Of a stretch of 64,000 nt of DNA, positions 24,870 through 34,267 are shown one piece after another. Source of the DNA: Cytophagales bacterium (lineage in GTDB: Bacteria > Bacteroidota > Bacteroidia > Cytophagales > Thermoflexibacteraceae). The stretch lies in contig JAAFKA010000017.1 in NCBI GenBank assembly GCA_013299115.1, positions 49,654 through 113,653 on the forward strand, written 5' to 3'. Position 1 is the stretch's first letter. Each line of letters begins with the position of its first letter. The notes beneath the pieces were generated by a model. It was not told the DNA's origin. It saw only the letters and a list, made by a program, of their open reading frames with translations, and did not search any database. A program made the position numbers and the translations under genes.

Positions 24870-27800
24870 TTAAAATTGGTTAATTTTGAAACCCATCACC
24901 AAAATATCGTCTAATTGGTGGTGTTCTCCCATCCAGTCTTTGATAGTCGTTTTCAAAATCTTTTCTTGCTCTGCCATGGGCTGTTCGTGAATTTTGAATA
25001 GCAAATCTCGCAAATTCTTTTTCATAAACTTGCGGTTGTCTGCCCCGCCAAATTGGTCTTCGTAGCCGTCTGACATCATATAAAACTCAATGGTTTCGTC
25101 TATGGGAATGGAAGACAAGGAAAAAATATTGCTGTTATCACTCTTAGACAAGCCTGTGCCGCCGCCTATTGATTTTTTGTCTGCCTTCACTTCTATTATT
25201 TCGCCATTGCGTACATACATGAGGGGGTTTTTTGCACCCGAAAAATGCAGAATTTTGTCGTGCCAATCGATGACGCAAAGAGCCATGTCCATGCCGTCTT
25301 TGTTTTTACTTTCGTCTTGTTTGAGCAAAGTCCGCACCCCAGTATTTAAGGCTGATAAAATTTCGTTGGGTTCTATGATACTTCGCATAAACACAATTTC
25401 ATTCAGCAGGTTATTGCCAATCATACTCATCAAAGCACCTGGCACGCCATGCCCTGTGCAGTCGGCAGCCGTAATAATGGTGTATTTAGTGAGTAGTTGC
25501 GAGCCAATAGGCACTGTATAGTCATTGCCTGTAAAAGGCACATATTCTCTTGCATCAGGCGTAAACCGCATACTGCGTACATCAGTTTCGACCTCTTGCG
25601 TACCAATTTTTTTCTCTGGTCTGTTTCTTTTGACCTCTGCAAACCAATAATAATCTCCCGACACAATATCACGAGGCATGATGAGTACAAAAAAGTCGTC
25701 AAAAGCATCACGCATTTTGGAAGTTTGGGGCAACAAAGCTGTTTGAATCCGCAAGGCATAGTTTAAACTTGACTTGATGTCGTCATTTTTCTTCTCAATT
25801 TCAGCTTTTTGTACTTCCAATTCTGCCGTTTTTACTGCCATGTTTTCGTTCAGCACTTTGAGGTCTGCCGATTGCGACATGACTTCCTCTTTTTGGTGTT
25901 CCAACTCTACTGTCCTTTCCGTTACTAACTGTTCGAGTCTTTCTTTGTCTATTCTCAACTTGCGAGTATAGGTCTTGACTATCAACCAAATAGCCAACGA
26001 AGCACCCAACACATAACATAAGTAAGCTATTTTGGTACGATACCAAGGCGGATGAATACTAAATTTATACATTGCCTCTTTGCTCTCCAAACCATAAATA
26101 TTTTTTGCCTTCACGTGAAAAACATAGTTGCCTTCGGGCAAGTTGGTATATTCGCGGCTGGTGTGCGTGTGCCAATTAGACCAAGTTCTGTCGAAGTTTT
26201 CGAGGTAGTAGCTATACAAAGTTTGGTTTTCGTCTGTGAAATAAGGAGCCGAAAAATGAAAGGTAATCTCATTGAAATCAAAACCCAAATCGTATTGCAT
26301 TTCTTTGGGCTGTTCGAGGCTGGCTACACGCAGGCTGTCGTTGTCCTCATCGTGCTTGAAATACGCCCCGTTAAAAACCAACGAATCCTCGTTGAGATAG
26401 ACCTTGCGGATAAGCGTATGGTAAGAGGTGTTGTAATAACCTGTGATAGCGGTATTGTAACGAAACAAACCACCCGACCCGCCAATCCAAATGATGCCGT
26501 TGTCTTCGGGATAGAGTTCTTGAATAGACATTTGGGGCAATCTTTTGAAAGACTCCAAGTCGTCTGCATACTTGCCATCTTTTTGCTTACGCAAGACTCC
26601 AATAGCTTCTTTTTTGGAACTGTTTAAAATCAATGCCATCCAAATATCACCCATCGAGTCGTTGGCAAGGTAAGTAATATTGCCAATACCCAAATATTTG
26701 TCTAACAGTGGGTTTTGCTCAAATTTGCCATCGGTTTCGTTAAAATGGTAGAGTTTTTTATTTTTGGTAAAGTACAACTTGCCGTGCAAAGTAAATACTT
26801 CACTTTCAACTGTATTGAAACCTTTGTCCTCGCCAATATACACAATTTCGGAAGCACCAAAACTGCTTTGTTGTGCCGAAGGGCTGACCACGCACAAGCC
26901 TCGAAAAGGAATGTTGATAATTACATTGCCATCGTCATCTTCTATGATATTGCGAATTTCGCCTTCTATTTCTTTGAGTTTGCCCTTAAAAATAGCCGAA
27001 TTGCCTTGCAATTCTATCAAACCTAAACTATTGTCAAAACCTGTGTAAACTTTGTGAGGCTCATGGCGTGAGTGATGTAATTTTAGGCAGTGGCTCCCTG
27101 CAAATAATTGGCGGGCTTTGCCTTTGTTCACTTCATAAATACCTGTGGCATTGCCAACCAACAATTTGGCTGCATATTTTTTGTCTTTGCTTTCGGGTAT
27201 AGAGAGCAAATCCCAAGTTTGCCCTTTGATACCTTCTATCTGCACAAAATTGTTGTTTTGCAAGTAAAAAGCACCTTGCGAAGTGCCAGCATACAGCACG
27301 CCGTTGTGTCGCATGACCGAATAGACAATGCCCCGCAAGCCATGCGACTCATTCCATTGCAGCCAAGGAGATTCTATTTCTATGTTCGAAATCCCATTGT
27401 CCAATGCCATCCAAAGGTTATTTTGCTTGTCGTTGTAGAGGTAATACACACTTTCGTTTTGCAAAAAAGCCTGTTTGTTTATGGTCTGCTCTATTTGTCC
27501 TGCTGCATTAAGCACTACGGCACCGCCTGTGATAGTTGCCAATACAAAATTGCCGTTGCGTAACTTGATACCATGATAAAGTTGGTTGTCTATCAAAAAT
27601 TGTTGGGCAGGAGTCGCAAATTTTTGCAATTCTCCGTTGTCGGGATTCCAAATAAACAAGCCCAAATTTCGCGTACCTACTAAGATTCGCTGCGTATCGT
27701 AAGGCAACAAAGTATAAATTTTTTCGTCTGCAAACACATCGCCGCCCTGTGCAGGCACTAATTGGTCGTCTTTCAACTCCAACAAGCCCAGCCCAGCCTC

Positions 27801-28340
27801 GCGTATGTAGAGCCTGTTGCGTACCCAATAGCAAAAGTGAAAAGCATTTGCTTTTTGCGGATACCAAGTTTTTATTTTGCCTTTTGCATAGCGTATCAAC
27901 CACTTAGAAGTCTGAAAATACACACCTTCGGGGGTGGCATAGACCTTCCAAACGTCCTCGAAATTGCGTGTTGCCGTATCTAACAAAGGTAGCAAAGAAA
28001 CAAATTCCAAATCTCCTTTGAGGTTTGGCTCCAGAAAACCCAAATCGCCAATAGCCCCGACAAAAACAGTTCCATTGCCGTCCACATCTAAACTGCGGAC
28101 ATCGCGGCTCACTTTGATTAAATTCCAGTGTCCTCCGTCATATTCTAAGACTCCTTCCTTGTTGGCAAAGTACAAAATTCCCCTATGGTCTTGCGTAATT
28201 GCCCAATTCTGCATGTGGGCTTTAAACTCTGTGGCGTGGTAATTTCGCGAAAAAGGGCTACCTATTTCTTGGGCAAATAGGCGACAAGTAAAAAATAAAT
28301 AGAGAATGAGAAATGAAAAGTGGCGTTGTTTGTAAAGCAT
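24870..28340 (-). CDS. Beta-propeller/Y_Y_Y sensor with SpoIIE-type phosphatase output
   Basis: A 1156-residue one-protein signalling system. Residues 1-24 are a signal peptide. A two-component-type periplasmic propeller covers about 25-650 (WAITQDHRGILYFANKEGVLEYDG and similar blades). A Y_Y_Y domain lies at about 680-750 (YLENFDRTWSNWHTH, then YTNLPEGNYVFHVKAKN). One transmembrane helix is at about 766-788 and a coiled coil at 790-860. A PP2C/SpoIIE phosphatase fills about 860-1156 with MPRDIVSGDYYWF, AADCTGHGVPGALMSMIG, NKDGMDMALCVID and YMMSDGYEDQFGG. There is no kinase or DNA-binding domain. The output should be dephosphorylation of a serine on an anti-anti-sigma-like partner, which is not encoded nearby. 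Confidence 0.88.
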   Translation of the reverse strand: MLYKQRHFSFLILYLFFTCRLFAQEIGSPFSRNYHATEFKAHMQNWAITQDHRGILYFANKEGVLEYDGGHWNLIKVSRDVRSLDVDGNGTVFVGAIGDLGFLEPNLKGDLEFVSLLPLLDTATRNFEDVWKVYATPEGVYFQTSKWLIRYAKGKIKTWYPQKANAFHFCYWVRNRLYIREAGLGLLELKDDQLVPAQGGDVFADEKIYTLLPYDTQRILVGTRNLGLFIWNPDNGELQKFATPAQQFLIDNQLYHGIKLRNGNFVLATITGGAVVLNAAGQIEQTINKQAFLQNESVYYLYNDKQNNLWMALDNGISNIEIESPWLQWNESHGLRGIVYSVMRHNGVLYAGTSQGAFYLQNNNFVQIEGIKGQTWDLLSIPESKDKKYAAKLLVGNATGIYEVNKGKARQLFAGSHCLKLHHSRHEPHKVYTGFDNSLGLIELQGNSAIFKGKLKEIEGEIRNIIEDDDGNVIINIPFRGLCVVSPSAQQSSFGASEIVYIGEDKGFNTVESEVFTLHGKLYFTKNKKLYHFNETDGKFEQNPLLDKYLGIGNITYLANDSMGDIWMALILNSSKKEAIGVLRKQKDGKYADDLESFKRLPQMSIQELYPEDNGIIWIGGSGGLFRYNTAITGYYNTSYHTLIRKVYLNEDSLVFNGAYFKHDEDNDSLRVASLEQPKEMQYDLGFDFNEITFHFSAPYFTDENQTLYSYYLENFDRTWSNWHTHTSREYTNLPEGNYVFHVKAKNIYGLESKEAMYKFSIHPPWYRTKIAYLCYVLGASLAIWLIVKTYTRKLRIDKERLEQLVTERTVELEHQKEEVMSQSADLKVLNENMAVKTAELEVQKAEIEKKNDDIKSSLNYALRIQTALLPQTSKMRDAFDDFFVLIMPRDIVSGDYYWFAEVKRNRPEKKIGTQEVETDVRSMRFTPDAREYVPFTGNDYTVPIGSQLLTKYTIITAADCTGHGVPGALMSMIGNNLLNEIVFMRSIIEPNEILSALNTGVRTLLKQDESKNKDGMDMALCVIDWHDKILHFSGAKNPLMYVRNGEIIEVKADKKSIGGGTGLSKSDNSNIFSLSSIPIDETIEFYMMSDGYEDQFGGADNRKFMKKNLRDLLFKIHEQPMAEQEKILKTTIKDWMGEHHQLDDILVMGFKINQF

Positions 28341-28643
28341 GGAACTTGAATTATTAATTTGTTATCAAATAAACAAATTTCTTTCCAAATTTGAGTAATA
28401 AACTATAAAGTTTTAAATTTGTGGACAATAGAATTTTTGCAAGGTAGGTTTTTGCACAAAAATTGTAAATGTAAAGTAACTATTTAGGTGCTATACTTTT
28501 ATACGTTGGCAATGGCTTAGGCAGCCCCGTCAAGACCTTGACAATCGTATTGCGTTATACGATTGTCAAGGTCTTGACGGGGCTGCCTAAGCCATTGCCA
28601 ACGTATAAAAACAAAATTCAAAACTAAAAATTCAAAATTTATC
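28341..28643. other. Divergent promoter region with long perfect palindrome
   Basis: The 303 bp between the sensor gene and the acyl-CoA-binding gene hold AT-rich DNA that should carry both promoters and the palindromic element at 28476-28614. No coding frame is seen. Confidence 0.6.
28476..28614. repeat. Palindromic element A: 54-bp perfect arms
   Basis: The arms run 28497-28550 and 28557-28610 with a 6-nt loop (TGCGTT) and no mismatch. The outer part reads TTTTATACGTTGGCAATGG and the inner part AGACCTTGACAATCGTAT. The middle (CTTAGGCAGCCCCGTC) is special to this copy. A flanking GTAACTATTTAGGT at 28476 is shared with the copy at 62306-62426, so the element extends beyond the perfect arms. 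Confidence 0.95.
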
Positions 28644-28889
28644 ATGACTCCAGCATTTGAAAATGCAGCTAAAGCTGTTCAGACTCTAAGTGAAAAGCCG
28701 AGCAACGACACCTTGCTCCGCTTGTATGCCCTCTACAAACAGGCAACAGAAGGCGACGTGAAAGGCGAAAAACCCAGCCTATTTGATTTTAAGGCGGCTG
28801 CCAAATACAATGCGTGGGCTGCCCTCAAAGGCAAGGCACAAGCCGATGCCGAAAAAGAGTATATTGAAGTGGTCAATTCGTTGTTGTAG
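28644..28889 (+). CDS. Acyl-CoA-binding protein
   Basis: An 81-residue ACBP. It shows the four-helix pattern with the binding signature LRLYALYKQATEGDVKGEKP and KYNAWAALKGKAQADAEKEY. These contain the tyrosine and lysines that hold the CoA phosphate. ACBP buffers and delivers long-chain acyl-CoA esters in the cytoplasm. It is common in eukaryotes and found sporadically in bacteria. It is a single gene ending in a strong terminator. Confidence 0.93.
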   Translation: MTPAFENAAKAVQTLSEKPSNDTLLRLYALYKQATEGDVKGEKPSLFDFKAAAKYNAWAALKGKAQADAEKEYIEVVNSLL

Positions 28890-28896
28890 GAAAAAT

Positions 28897-28943
28897 AAAC
28901 CACAAGATTTCGGGTTTTGAGAAACCCGAAGTCTTGTGGTTTT
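28897..28943 (+). terminator. Terminator after the acyl-CoA-binding gene
   Basis: AAACCACAAGATTTCGGGTTT pairs with AAACCCGAAGTCTTGTGGTTT except for a small internal mismatch, giving a 20-bp hairpin eight bases after the stop. Confidence 0.85.
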
Positions 28944-28970
28944 AAAAAACAGCAAACACAAACTAAGTAT

Positions 28971-30466
28971 CAATATGAGTGACATTTAAAGCCTGTTAAT
29001 TATCTCATCAGGCACATATTTAGCAATCATTTTAGAATAAAAATTGTTACAGTCATTTATGCCTAAGTATTTAATAATCTTTTGGGCTGTAAATTGGGCA
29101 TTATACATAATTTTCAGGTCTAAAATACTGGCTTGGGGATTTTTTGTTTCTACTCGATAGTTGTCTAAAATAATTTTGCCTAATAAACACATTGTAAAGC
29201 TAAGATTTACAAAATTCGTTAAATTTTGTTCTTTATAATTTTTAAAATCTGAAAATCCAAAATGCTGTTTAGCATCTCTAAAGTGAAATTCAATCTGAAA
29301 CCTTAGTGAATAATACTGTAATAGTGTATCGTAGTTTAGTTGCAAATCATTACTAAACCATATATTTGTACTAATCTTACCATTTTTGTTAATTACTATC
29401 AAAACAACTATATTCAGTTTTGCACCTTTTAAGGACTTATTTAAAGCCTCAAACTGGTAATATTTGTATATATTGCCCTGTTTCTCCTCTTGTTTCTTCA
29501 AATATTTTTGGTCTATATTTTGCAAATCTATCTTGTTGCCATATGTTTTTGGTCTGCCCCTTTTGCCAATTTCGGATTGCGCAGGTTCATAAAGTGCTAC
29601 GGTAGATTTCATTTTAGAAATTAAAAAACAGCTATTTTCTAAGGCTATTTGCAAGTAATTTAAGCCACTATAAGCACAATCAGCTACTAAATGAGTTATC
29701 TTAATGCTAGCAATAGTCTTTTTTAGTAAAAGTAAACTACTTTCAAATAGTTCTTTGAACACACGAAAACTGGTGGTAGCACTTTCTGTTTCTTGTTTTG
29801 TTATATTTTCTTTAGCTTTATCTTCTTTTTTGGGTCTGCCTTTGGGCAAGTTTCTTTTTTCTTTTGTTCTTATTTTACCTGCCTCTATTTTTTATTTCTT
29901 ACTTGTTATTCTTTTTTTGTCGTCTTCGCTATAAACCACTTGTAAGATATTAAGTAAAGATGAATTTTTTGTGTGAATATTTATCAAAGACAAAGCAAAA
30001 AAACAAACTCCTTGTATTGTTTTTTGCTGACAAGAACTGTAAAATCTATCCAAACCAAAACTTGCAGTACCACTTTTTCCTTCTACCACCTCATCGACTG
30101 CAACAAGATAATGTGCATTTTTTATCATAAATAAAAGTTTTAAACAGCAAAATACGTACGTCCAGCCACTTATGCTGTGCTGACAAAAAACGAAAAATAT
30201 GACGAAGGCTATATTCACAATAACGTGAAAGCCCACGAGTGGTTGTTTCAGCGAGAGGTCGCACCCAACGAATACACAAAAAACTTTGCACTAATCTCAA
30301 AAATATCTTTAAATTTGCACTTGTCATCGTGCTTGCCAAACATTTTGTGAACTCGGTGATAGGAAACATAATTTTATTGTTTTAGCGGAGTGCCGCCCAG
30401 CTGTAAACCAAAACTAATAAAAATTATGTTTCCTTGTTTTTCTTTTTGAAAATGTCACTCATATTG
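28971..30466 (-). mobile_element. IS4-family insertion sequence, decayed
   Basis: Terminal inverted repeats CAATATGAGTGACATTT (28971-28987) and its complement (30450-30466) are perfect over 17 bp and bound a 1.5-kb element. The single transposase frame inside carries a frameshift and a premature stop. No direct target duplication is visible. The right end touches the stop codon of the neighbouring haem-protein gene. Confidence 0.85.
28986..30369 (-). pseudogene. IS4-type DDE transposase, broken by frameshift and stop
   Basis: The N-terminal part starts at ATG 30369 (FLRLVQSFLCIRWVRPL, then KWLDVRILLFKTFIYDK). The protein then continues in another frame with NAHYLVAVDEVVEGKSGTAS. The switch occurs at a run of six A on the coding strand (30118-30123), which could be an indel or a -1 slippage site. 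That second frame meets TAA at 29892-29894 and goes on in the same frame through NLPKGRPKKEDKAK, the DCAYSGLNYL block and YSLRFQIEFHFRDAKQHFGF, the Y-(2)-R-(3)-E-(6)-K signature of IS4. Catalytic segments survive, but the reading frame does not. Position of the first ATG within the family is uncertain. Confidence 0.8.
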
Positions 30467-30943
30467 TTAGTTGAGTAATAATTTTTTAATTCTTGTCATC
30501 GGACCTGGACATTGGTTTTGATGGCACGCCAAGCAAGCCCCTATCATAAGATTGTAGTCTTTAATTTGGTCTTTGCCGTCATACAAAGGATTCATACTTT
30601 CCAAAAATATTTTTGCCATTGCAGGGTAAGGATTGTCTTTCATTTCTGTTTCTGTAGGTTTGGCACTGTGAATTTTGGTAAATTTTTCTCTGAAATCTGT
30701 CGGAATTTTACCTTGTTGCACTGCCAACTTTATACTTTCGGTAGCTGTAAACATTTCTCTCATCAGAGCAGCCAATTCGCTGGGCTGATTGGGGTCATCT
30801 ACCTTCGTGGCAGTTGCAACAGTGTCAAGTTGTTGTACTTCGGTAGAAGATTGGACAGAAGTAGTTTGTTCAGTTGTTTTTTGGGTACAACTGTAAATGA
30901 CTGTGGCAATAAAAAATAAGGTTGCAAAATAAAATAGTTTCAT
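30467..30943 (-). CDS. Lipoprotein with a c-type haem motif
   Basis: A 158-residue exported lipoprotein. The lipobox is TVIYSCTQ (Cys19). A Gln/Thr-rich linker follows. Near the C-terminus one haem-c site, C137-LA-C140-H141 in MIGACLACHQNQCPGPM, is placed at the end of a helical domain as in cytochrome c'-like proteins. An electron-transfer role at the outer face of the inner membrane or in the outer membrane is likely. The TAA stop abuts the IS terminal repeat, so the IS may have trimmed or replaced the original 3' end. Confidence 0.78.
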   Translation of the reverse strand: MKLFYFATLFFIATVIYSCTQKTTEQTTSVQSSTEVQQLDTVATATKVDDPNQPSELAALMREMFTATESIKLAVQQGKIPTDFREKFTKIHSAKPTETEMKDNPYPAMAKIFLESMNPLYDGKDQIKDYNLMIGACLACHQNQCPGPMTRIKKLLLN

Positions 30944-31127
30944 GGATAGTTTTGAATTTTGAATTTTGAATTTTTTACAAGATTTACGTACAGGTATTAG
31001 AGGTTATTACGATTTGTACCGTACCCTTTGGGGGTTGCCTCCAACTACAAGGTCAATTGGTTGAAAATCAAGAAGTTAATTTTTGATACAAAAATTATCG
31101 TAATAACCTTTATTAATGCTTTGTATT

Positions 31128-31187
31128 TTGTCATTCTGAGCATAACGAAGAAGTTGGCAGATTCTTCGTTATGCTTAGAATGACAAA
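31128..31187. repeat. Palindromic repeat TTGTCATTCTGAGCATAACG, also terminator-like
   Basis: TTTGTCATTCTGAGCATAACGAAGAA-type arms (26 nt, one mismatch) flank a short spacer and end at the base before the rfaE2 stop codon complement. It resembles widely dispersed GTCATTCTGAGC palindromes. It probably ends the rfaE2 transcript. A wider pair, AGGTTATTACGAT (31000) and ATCGTAATAACCT (31097), encloses the DNA just outside it. Confidence 0.7.
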
Positions 31188-31676
31188 TTACTTTTTCATT
31201 TTTTCTATAATTCCTGTTGTGGAGTAGCCAGCTACCAAATCTATGGTTTCTACTCTTCCTCCGTTTTCCAGCACAGTTGCTGCACCTACTATGTTTTGAA
31301 TGTTGTAATCATTGCCTTTTACTAAAATATCGGGCAGTAATTTTTCTATCAGTTGTAAAGGCGTCGCCTCGCCAAACAAGATGATAGCATCAGTAAAAGC
31401 CAAAGCTGCCAACAGTCGGCTGCGAGCATATTCGTTATTTACAGGACGAGTTTCACCTTTGAGTTGGCGAACAGAAGCATCAGTGTTTAACCCTATTATC
31501 AACTTGTTGCCAAAATGTCGAGCTTTTTCCAAGTAATCTATATGTCCTAAATGCAAAATATCGAAACACCCATTGGTAAAAACAACTTTTTGATTAGCTT
31601 TTTTCCATAATTGGCGTTGCTCAAGCAATTTCGCTAAGGTAAAAATTTTTTGGCTGGTGTGTGAATAAGTTATCAT
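31188..31676 (-). CDS. rfaE2: D-glycero-beta-D-manno-heptose-1-phosphate adenylyltransferase
   Basis: A 162-residue nucleotidyltransferase corresponding to the C-terminal domain of HldE. VVFTNGCFDILHLGHIDYLEKA carries the HxGH ATP site. GLNTDASVRQLKG and VKGNDYN are typical of RfaE2, and the end YSTTGIIEKMKK corresponds to the family's STTxII(E/K). It makes ADP-heptose for lipopolysaccharide core. No kinase domain (RfaE1) is adjacent. ATG 31676 is chosen over a GTG three codons upstream. Divergent from the epimerase gene. Confidence 0.9.
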   Translation of the reverse strand: MITYSHTSQKIFTLAKLLEQRQLWKKANQKVVFTNGCFDILHLGHIDYLEKARHFGNKLIIGLNTDASVRQLKGETRPVNNEYARSRLLAALAFTDAIILFGEATPLQLIEKLLPDILVKGNDYNIQNIVGAATVLENGGRVETIDLVAGYSTTGIIEKMKK

Positions 31677-31800
31677 ATAAAACACAAAGAATAAATCGTT
31701 ATTAAAACAAGCACATTGAGCAACAATAGCTCAATTTACAAATTTAAACACAATGCTACAAGATTTTTTGCAAACTTTCATAACTTCAATAGATTTTCAT

Positions 31801-31808
31801 TACTTTTG
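31801..31808 (+). promoter_or_regulatory. Putative -7 element TACTTTTG
   Basis: TACTTTTG fits TAnnTTTG and is 22 nt before the epimerase ATG. The -33 box is weak. Confidence 0.4.
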
Positions 31809-31830
31809 TTGCAACTACTAATTACCCAAA

Positions 31831-32817
31831 ATGAAACAATCACTTACTCATTCAACTGTTTTGGTTACTGGCGGTGCAGGCTTTATTGGCTCTAACCTTT
31901 GCGAAACTTTATTGGCACAAGACAATCAGGTGGTGTGTCTCGACAATTTCAGCACAGGCAAAAGAGAAAACATATTGCCTTTGCTTGCCAGTAAAAATTT
32001 TCGATTAATAGAAGGGGATATTCGAAATTTTGAACATTGCCAACAAGCCGTTGAGGGTGTAGAGTACGTATTACACCAGGCAGCTTTGGGGTCTGTCAAT
32101 AGAAGTGTAAAAGACCCACAAACAACCAACGAGGTAAATATCACAGGTTTTTTGAATGTATTGCAAGCTGCAAAAAATGAAAAAGTAAGAAGATTTGTTT
32201 ATGCTGCAAGTTCTTCTACCTACGGCAACCACCCCGCCCTGCCTAAAACAGAAGACAAAATAGGCAAACCCTTGTCGCCTTATGCCATTACAAAATATGT
32301 GAATGAACTTTACGCCCAAGTTTTTTCAGACTTATATGGAATAGAAACAATTGGACTCCGCTACTTCAATGTTTTTGGAAAAAGACAACAACCCAATGGC
32401 GAATATGCTGCTGTTATACCCAAGTTTATCAGTGCTTTAATTCAACAAAAGCAACCCACTATCAATGGAGATGGTGAACAAACTAGGGACTTTACTTACA
32501 TAGCCAACGTCTTGCAAGCCAATCAGTTAGCTGCACTGACCACAAATCCCGCAGCCATCAACACAGTCTATAATATAGCGTACGGCGAGGCTACTTCTCT
32601 CAACCAACTTTTTAGGCAAATCAAACAGCACTTGCTACCCTACAATGCCAGCATACAAAATACACAACCACACTACGGACAACCCCGAATTGGTGATATA
32701 CACCACTCCTTAGCCTCTATAGACAAAGCCAAAAAACTATTGGGTTATGCACCTACTCATAATTTGCAACAAGGACTAGCAGAGGCTATGAGTTGGTATT
32801 GGGATTTGTGCAATTAA
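31831..32817 (+). CDS. NAD-dependent sugar-nucleotide epimerase (WbpP/TviC-like)
   Basis: A 328-residue extended SDR enzyme. The NAD site is LVTGGAGFIGSNLCETL. The catalytic triad lies in AASSSTYG and YAITKYV (YxxxK). LGSVNRSVKDP and LRYFNVFGKRQQPNGEYAAVIPKF are typical of UDP-N-acetylglucosamine/galactosamine 4-epimerases of the WbpP/TviC group. The likely role is to supply an N-acetylated sugar for surface polysaccharide. The neighbouring rfaE2 gene also serves the envelope. Exact substrate not determinable. Confidence 0.85.
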   Translation: MKQSLTHSTVLVTGGAGFIGSNLCETLLAQDNQVVCLDNFSTGKRENILPLLASKNFRLIEGDIRNFEHCQQAVEGVEYVLHQAALGSVNRSVKDPQTTNEVNITGFLNVLQAAKNEKVRRFVYAASSSTYGNHPALPKTEDKIGKPLSPYAITKYVNELYAQVFSDLYGIETIGLRYFNVFGKRQQPNGEYAAVIPKFISALIQQKQPTINGDGEQTRDFTYIANVLQANQLAALTTNPAAINTVYNIAYGEATSLNQLFRQIKQHLLPYNASIQNTQPHYGQPRIGDIHHSLASIDKAKKLLGYAPTHNLQQGLAEAMSWYWDLCN

Positions 32818-32873
32818 ATTTATTTTTTCTTATGACTGTACACCAAAAATTGATTAAGTCTATTATAGTCTGC

Positions 32874-33860
32874 CTACAATTTCTTTGCCCGCACTTTGTA
32901 ACCTTTTTTTCTTAGCAAAGCTATGACGCCTGTTTCGCCTGCCAAGTGAGCAGCACCTACGGCAGTAAAAAGCTTTTTGCTTTGCATAATTTTTTCCATT
33001 CGGTCTGCCATATTTTGGTTGCGTTTGACCAGCAGACTTTGGTTAGAAAAAGAGGACAAACTGCCCTGTGTGAGTGTAAATAAACTATCAATGTCTTGCG
33101 TGTAATAAACAGCCAACAAAGCCTCGTAGTCCATTTTGCCTCCTTTGTTTTCGCCTTCTTTTATCATTTGCGAAAGCATTTTGGCTTGTTCTTTCAGCGA
33201 AAGGCTGTTAAAGGCAAGCATTTGTTCGTCTATGGTTTCCAAACCTACCACTTCTTTGTTCAGTTCTTTTGCTTTGCGTTGCAAAAACATATCGACAGGT
33301 TCTTTTTTGCTATCAGACGAGCCACCGCCAAAGCCTCCTCCACCAAATCCACCTTTTAAGCCGCCGCCTTGCAATCCACCTTCTTCACTCAACAAAACAG
33401 AGATAAACAGAGGTTTCATTTTGAGTAGAGCAGGTGCCATCATGCCCATTTTTTCTTTTGCCTTTTTCTCTACCCATTCGTATTCTTCGGCAGAAAGTAG
33501 CATTTCTAAGGTGGTATCTTTCATAAAGAGGTGCGTGAGCATAGTTCCCATAGAAGCCATGAGATTTTTTTCGTCTAATACCAATTCGCCCGCCATGACC
33601 TCGCAAGCAGCTATTTCGTCTAAGGTATTTTCGCTAAGGGCTATCACTTTGGGGTTAGCCAAGTGAACTGTGCCATACAAATAGCTTTTTTGAATACCTT
33701 TGCCCGATATTTCCCATAACAAACTGGCTTGTTTGGCTGGTTGGTTGTTATTTTTTGAAGATTTACAAGCAGTTTGTCCTATCAAGAGAAAAAAACCGCA
33801 AAACCACAACAAATTTTTTAGGTTTGTTGTGGTTGCCAATAGAGTTAATTTTTTCTGCAT
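32874..33860 (-). CDS. TraB/GumN-family lipoprotein with glycine-rich insert
   Basis: A 328-residue TraB/GumN protein, a fold related to Tiki metalloproteases. Motifs are YLYGTVHLANP (GxxH, near residue 62), a conserved EVMAGELVLD strand, GLETIDEQ and TAVGAAHLAGETGVI. A lipobox is visible (LIGQTACKS). At about residues 155-180 a run of GGF/GGG triplets interrupts the domain. Its gene lies 26 bp after the CheY gene on the same strand. Activity in bacteria is not established. Confidence 0.85.
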   Translation of the reverse strand: MQKKLTLLATTTNLKNLLWFCGFFLLIGQTACKSSKNNNQPAKQASLLWEISGKGIQKSYLYGTVHLANPKVIALSENTLDEIAACEVMAGELVLDEKNLMASMGTMLTHLFMKDTTLEMLLSAEEYEWVEKKAKEKMGMMAPALLKMKPLFISVLLSEEGGLQGGGLKGGFGGGGFGGGSSDSKKEPVDMFLQRKAKELNKEVVGLETIDEQMLAFNSLSLKEQAKMLSQMIKEGENKGGKMDYEALLAVYYTQDIDSLFTLTQGSLSSFSNQSLLVKRNQNMADRMEKIMQSKKLFTAVGAAHLAGETGVIALLRKKGYKVRAKKL

Positions 33861-33886
33861 TTGGTTGATTTTTAAAAAACTTTGTT

Positions 33887-34267
33887 TTAAAAACTTTCGT
33901 CAAGCACTTGTTGAATTTTCATTTGTGTCAAAGGTTTAGAAATAAAACCTTGCAAGTATTGCGAAGTTTTTGCTCTTTCTATATCTAAGACATCTACGGA
34001 GGAGGTAAGCAAATAAATGCTCACATTCATACGAAGAGCAGTAAATTTGTCTAAAAATTGCCAACCATTCATATCGGGCATATTAATGTCCAAAAAAATG
34101 AGATTAGGCTTAAAACTACCATTTTTAAGGGCAGTCAAAGCATCGGAAGCACTTTTGTACTCCTGCACCGTGAAACTCGGATTGTACTTTAATAAGAGTT
34201 TTTTTGTGATGATGTTGTTTGTAACATCATCATCAACAAGCATTATTTTCAAATTGTTGCTTTGCAT
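33887..34267 (-). CDS. Single-domain response regulator (CheY-like)
   Basis: A 126-residue receiver domain without an output domain. It has the acidic pair in IMLVDDDVTNN, the phospho-acceptor aspartate in LIFLDINMPDMNGW, the switch Thr/Ser in YLLTSSVD and the lysine in GFISKPL. All receiver residues are present, so phosphorylation is expected. No histidine kinase is encoded in this window. It lies directly upstream of the TraB/GumN lipoprotein gene. Confidence 0.9.
   Translation of the reverse strand: MQSNNLKIMLVDDDVTNNIITKKLLLKYNPSFTVQEYKSASDALTALKNGSFKPNLIFLDINMPDMNGWQFLDKFTALRMNVSIYLLTSSVDVLDIERAKTSQYLQGFISKPLTQMKIQQVLDESF

Noticed and set aside
26052..26627. 191-codon plus-strand frame inside the first propeller sensor
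   Set aside because: It is antisense to the Y_Y_Y and propeller coding region and has no supporting motif.
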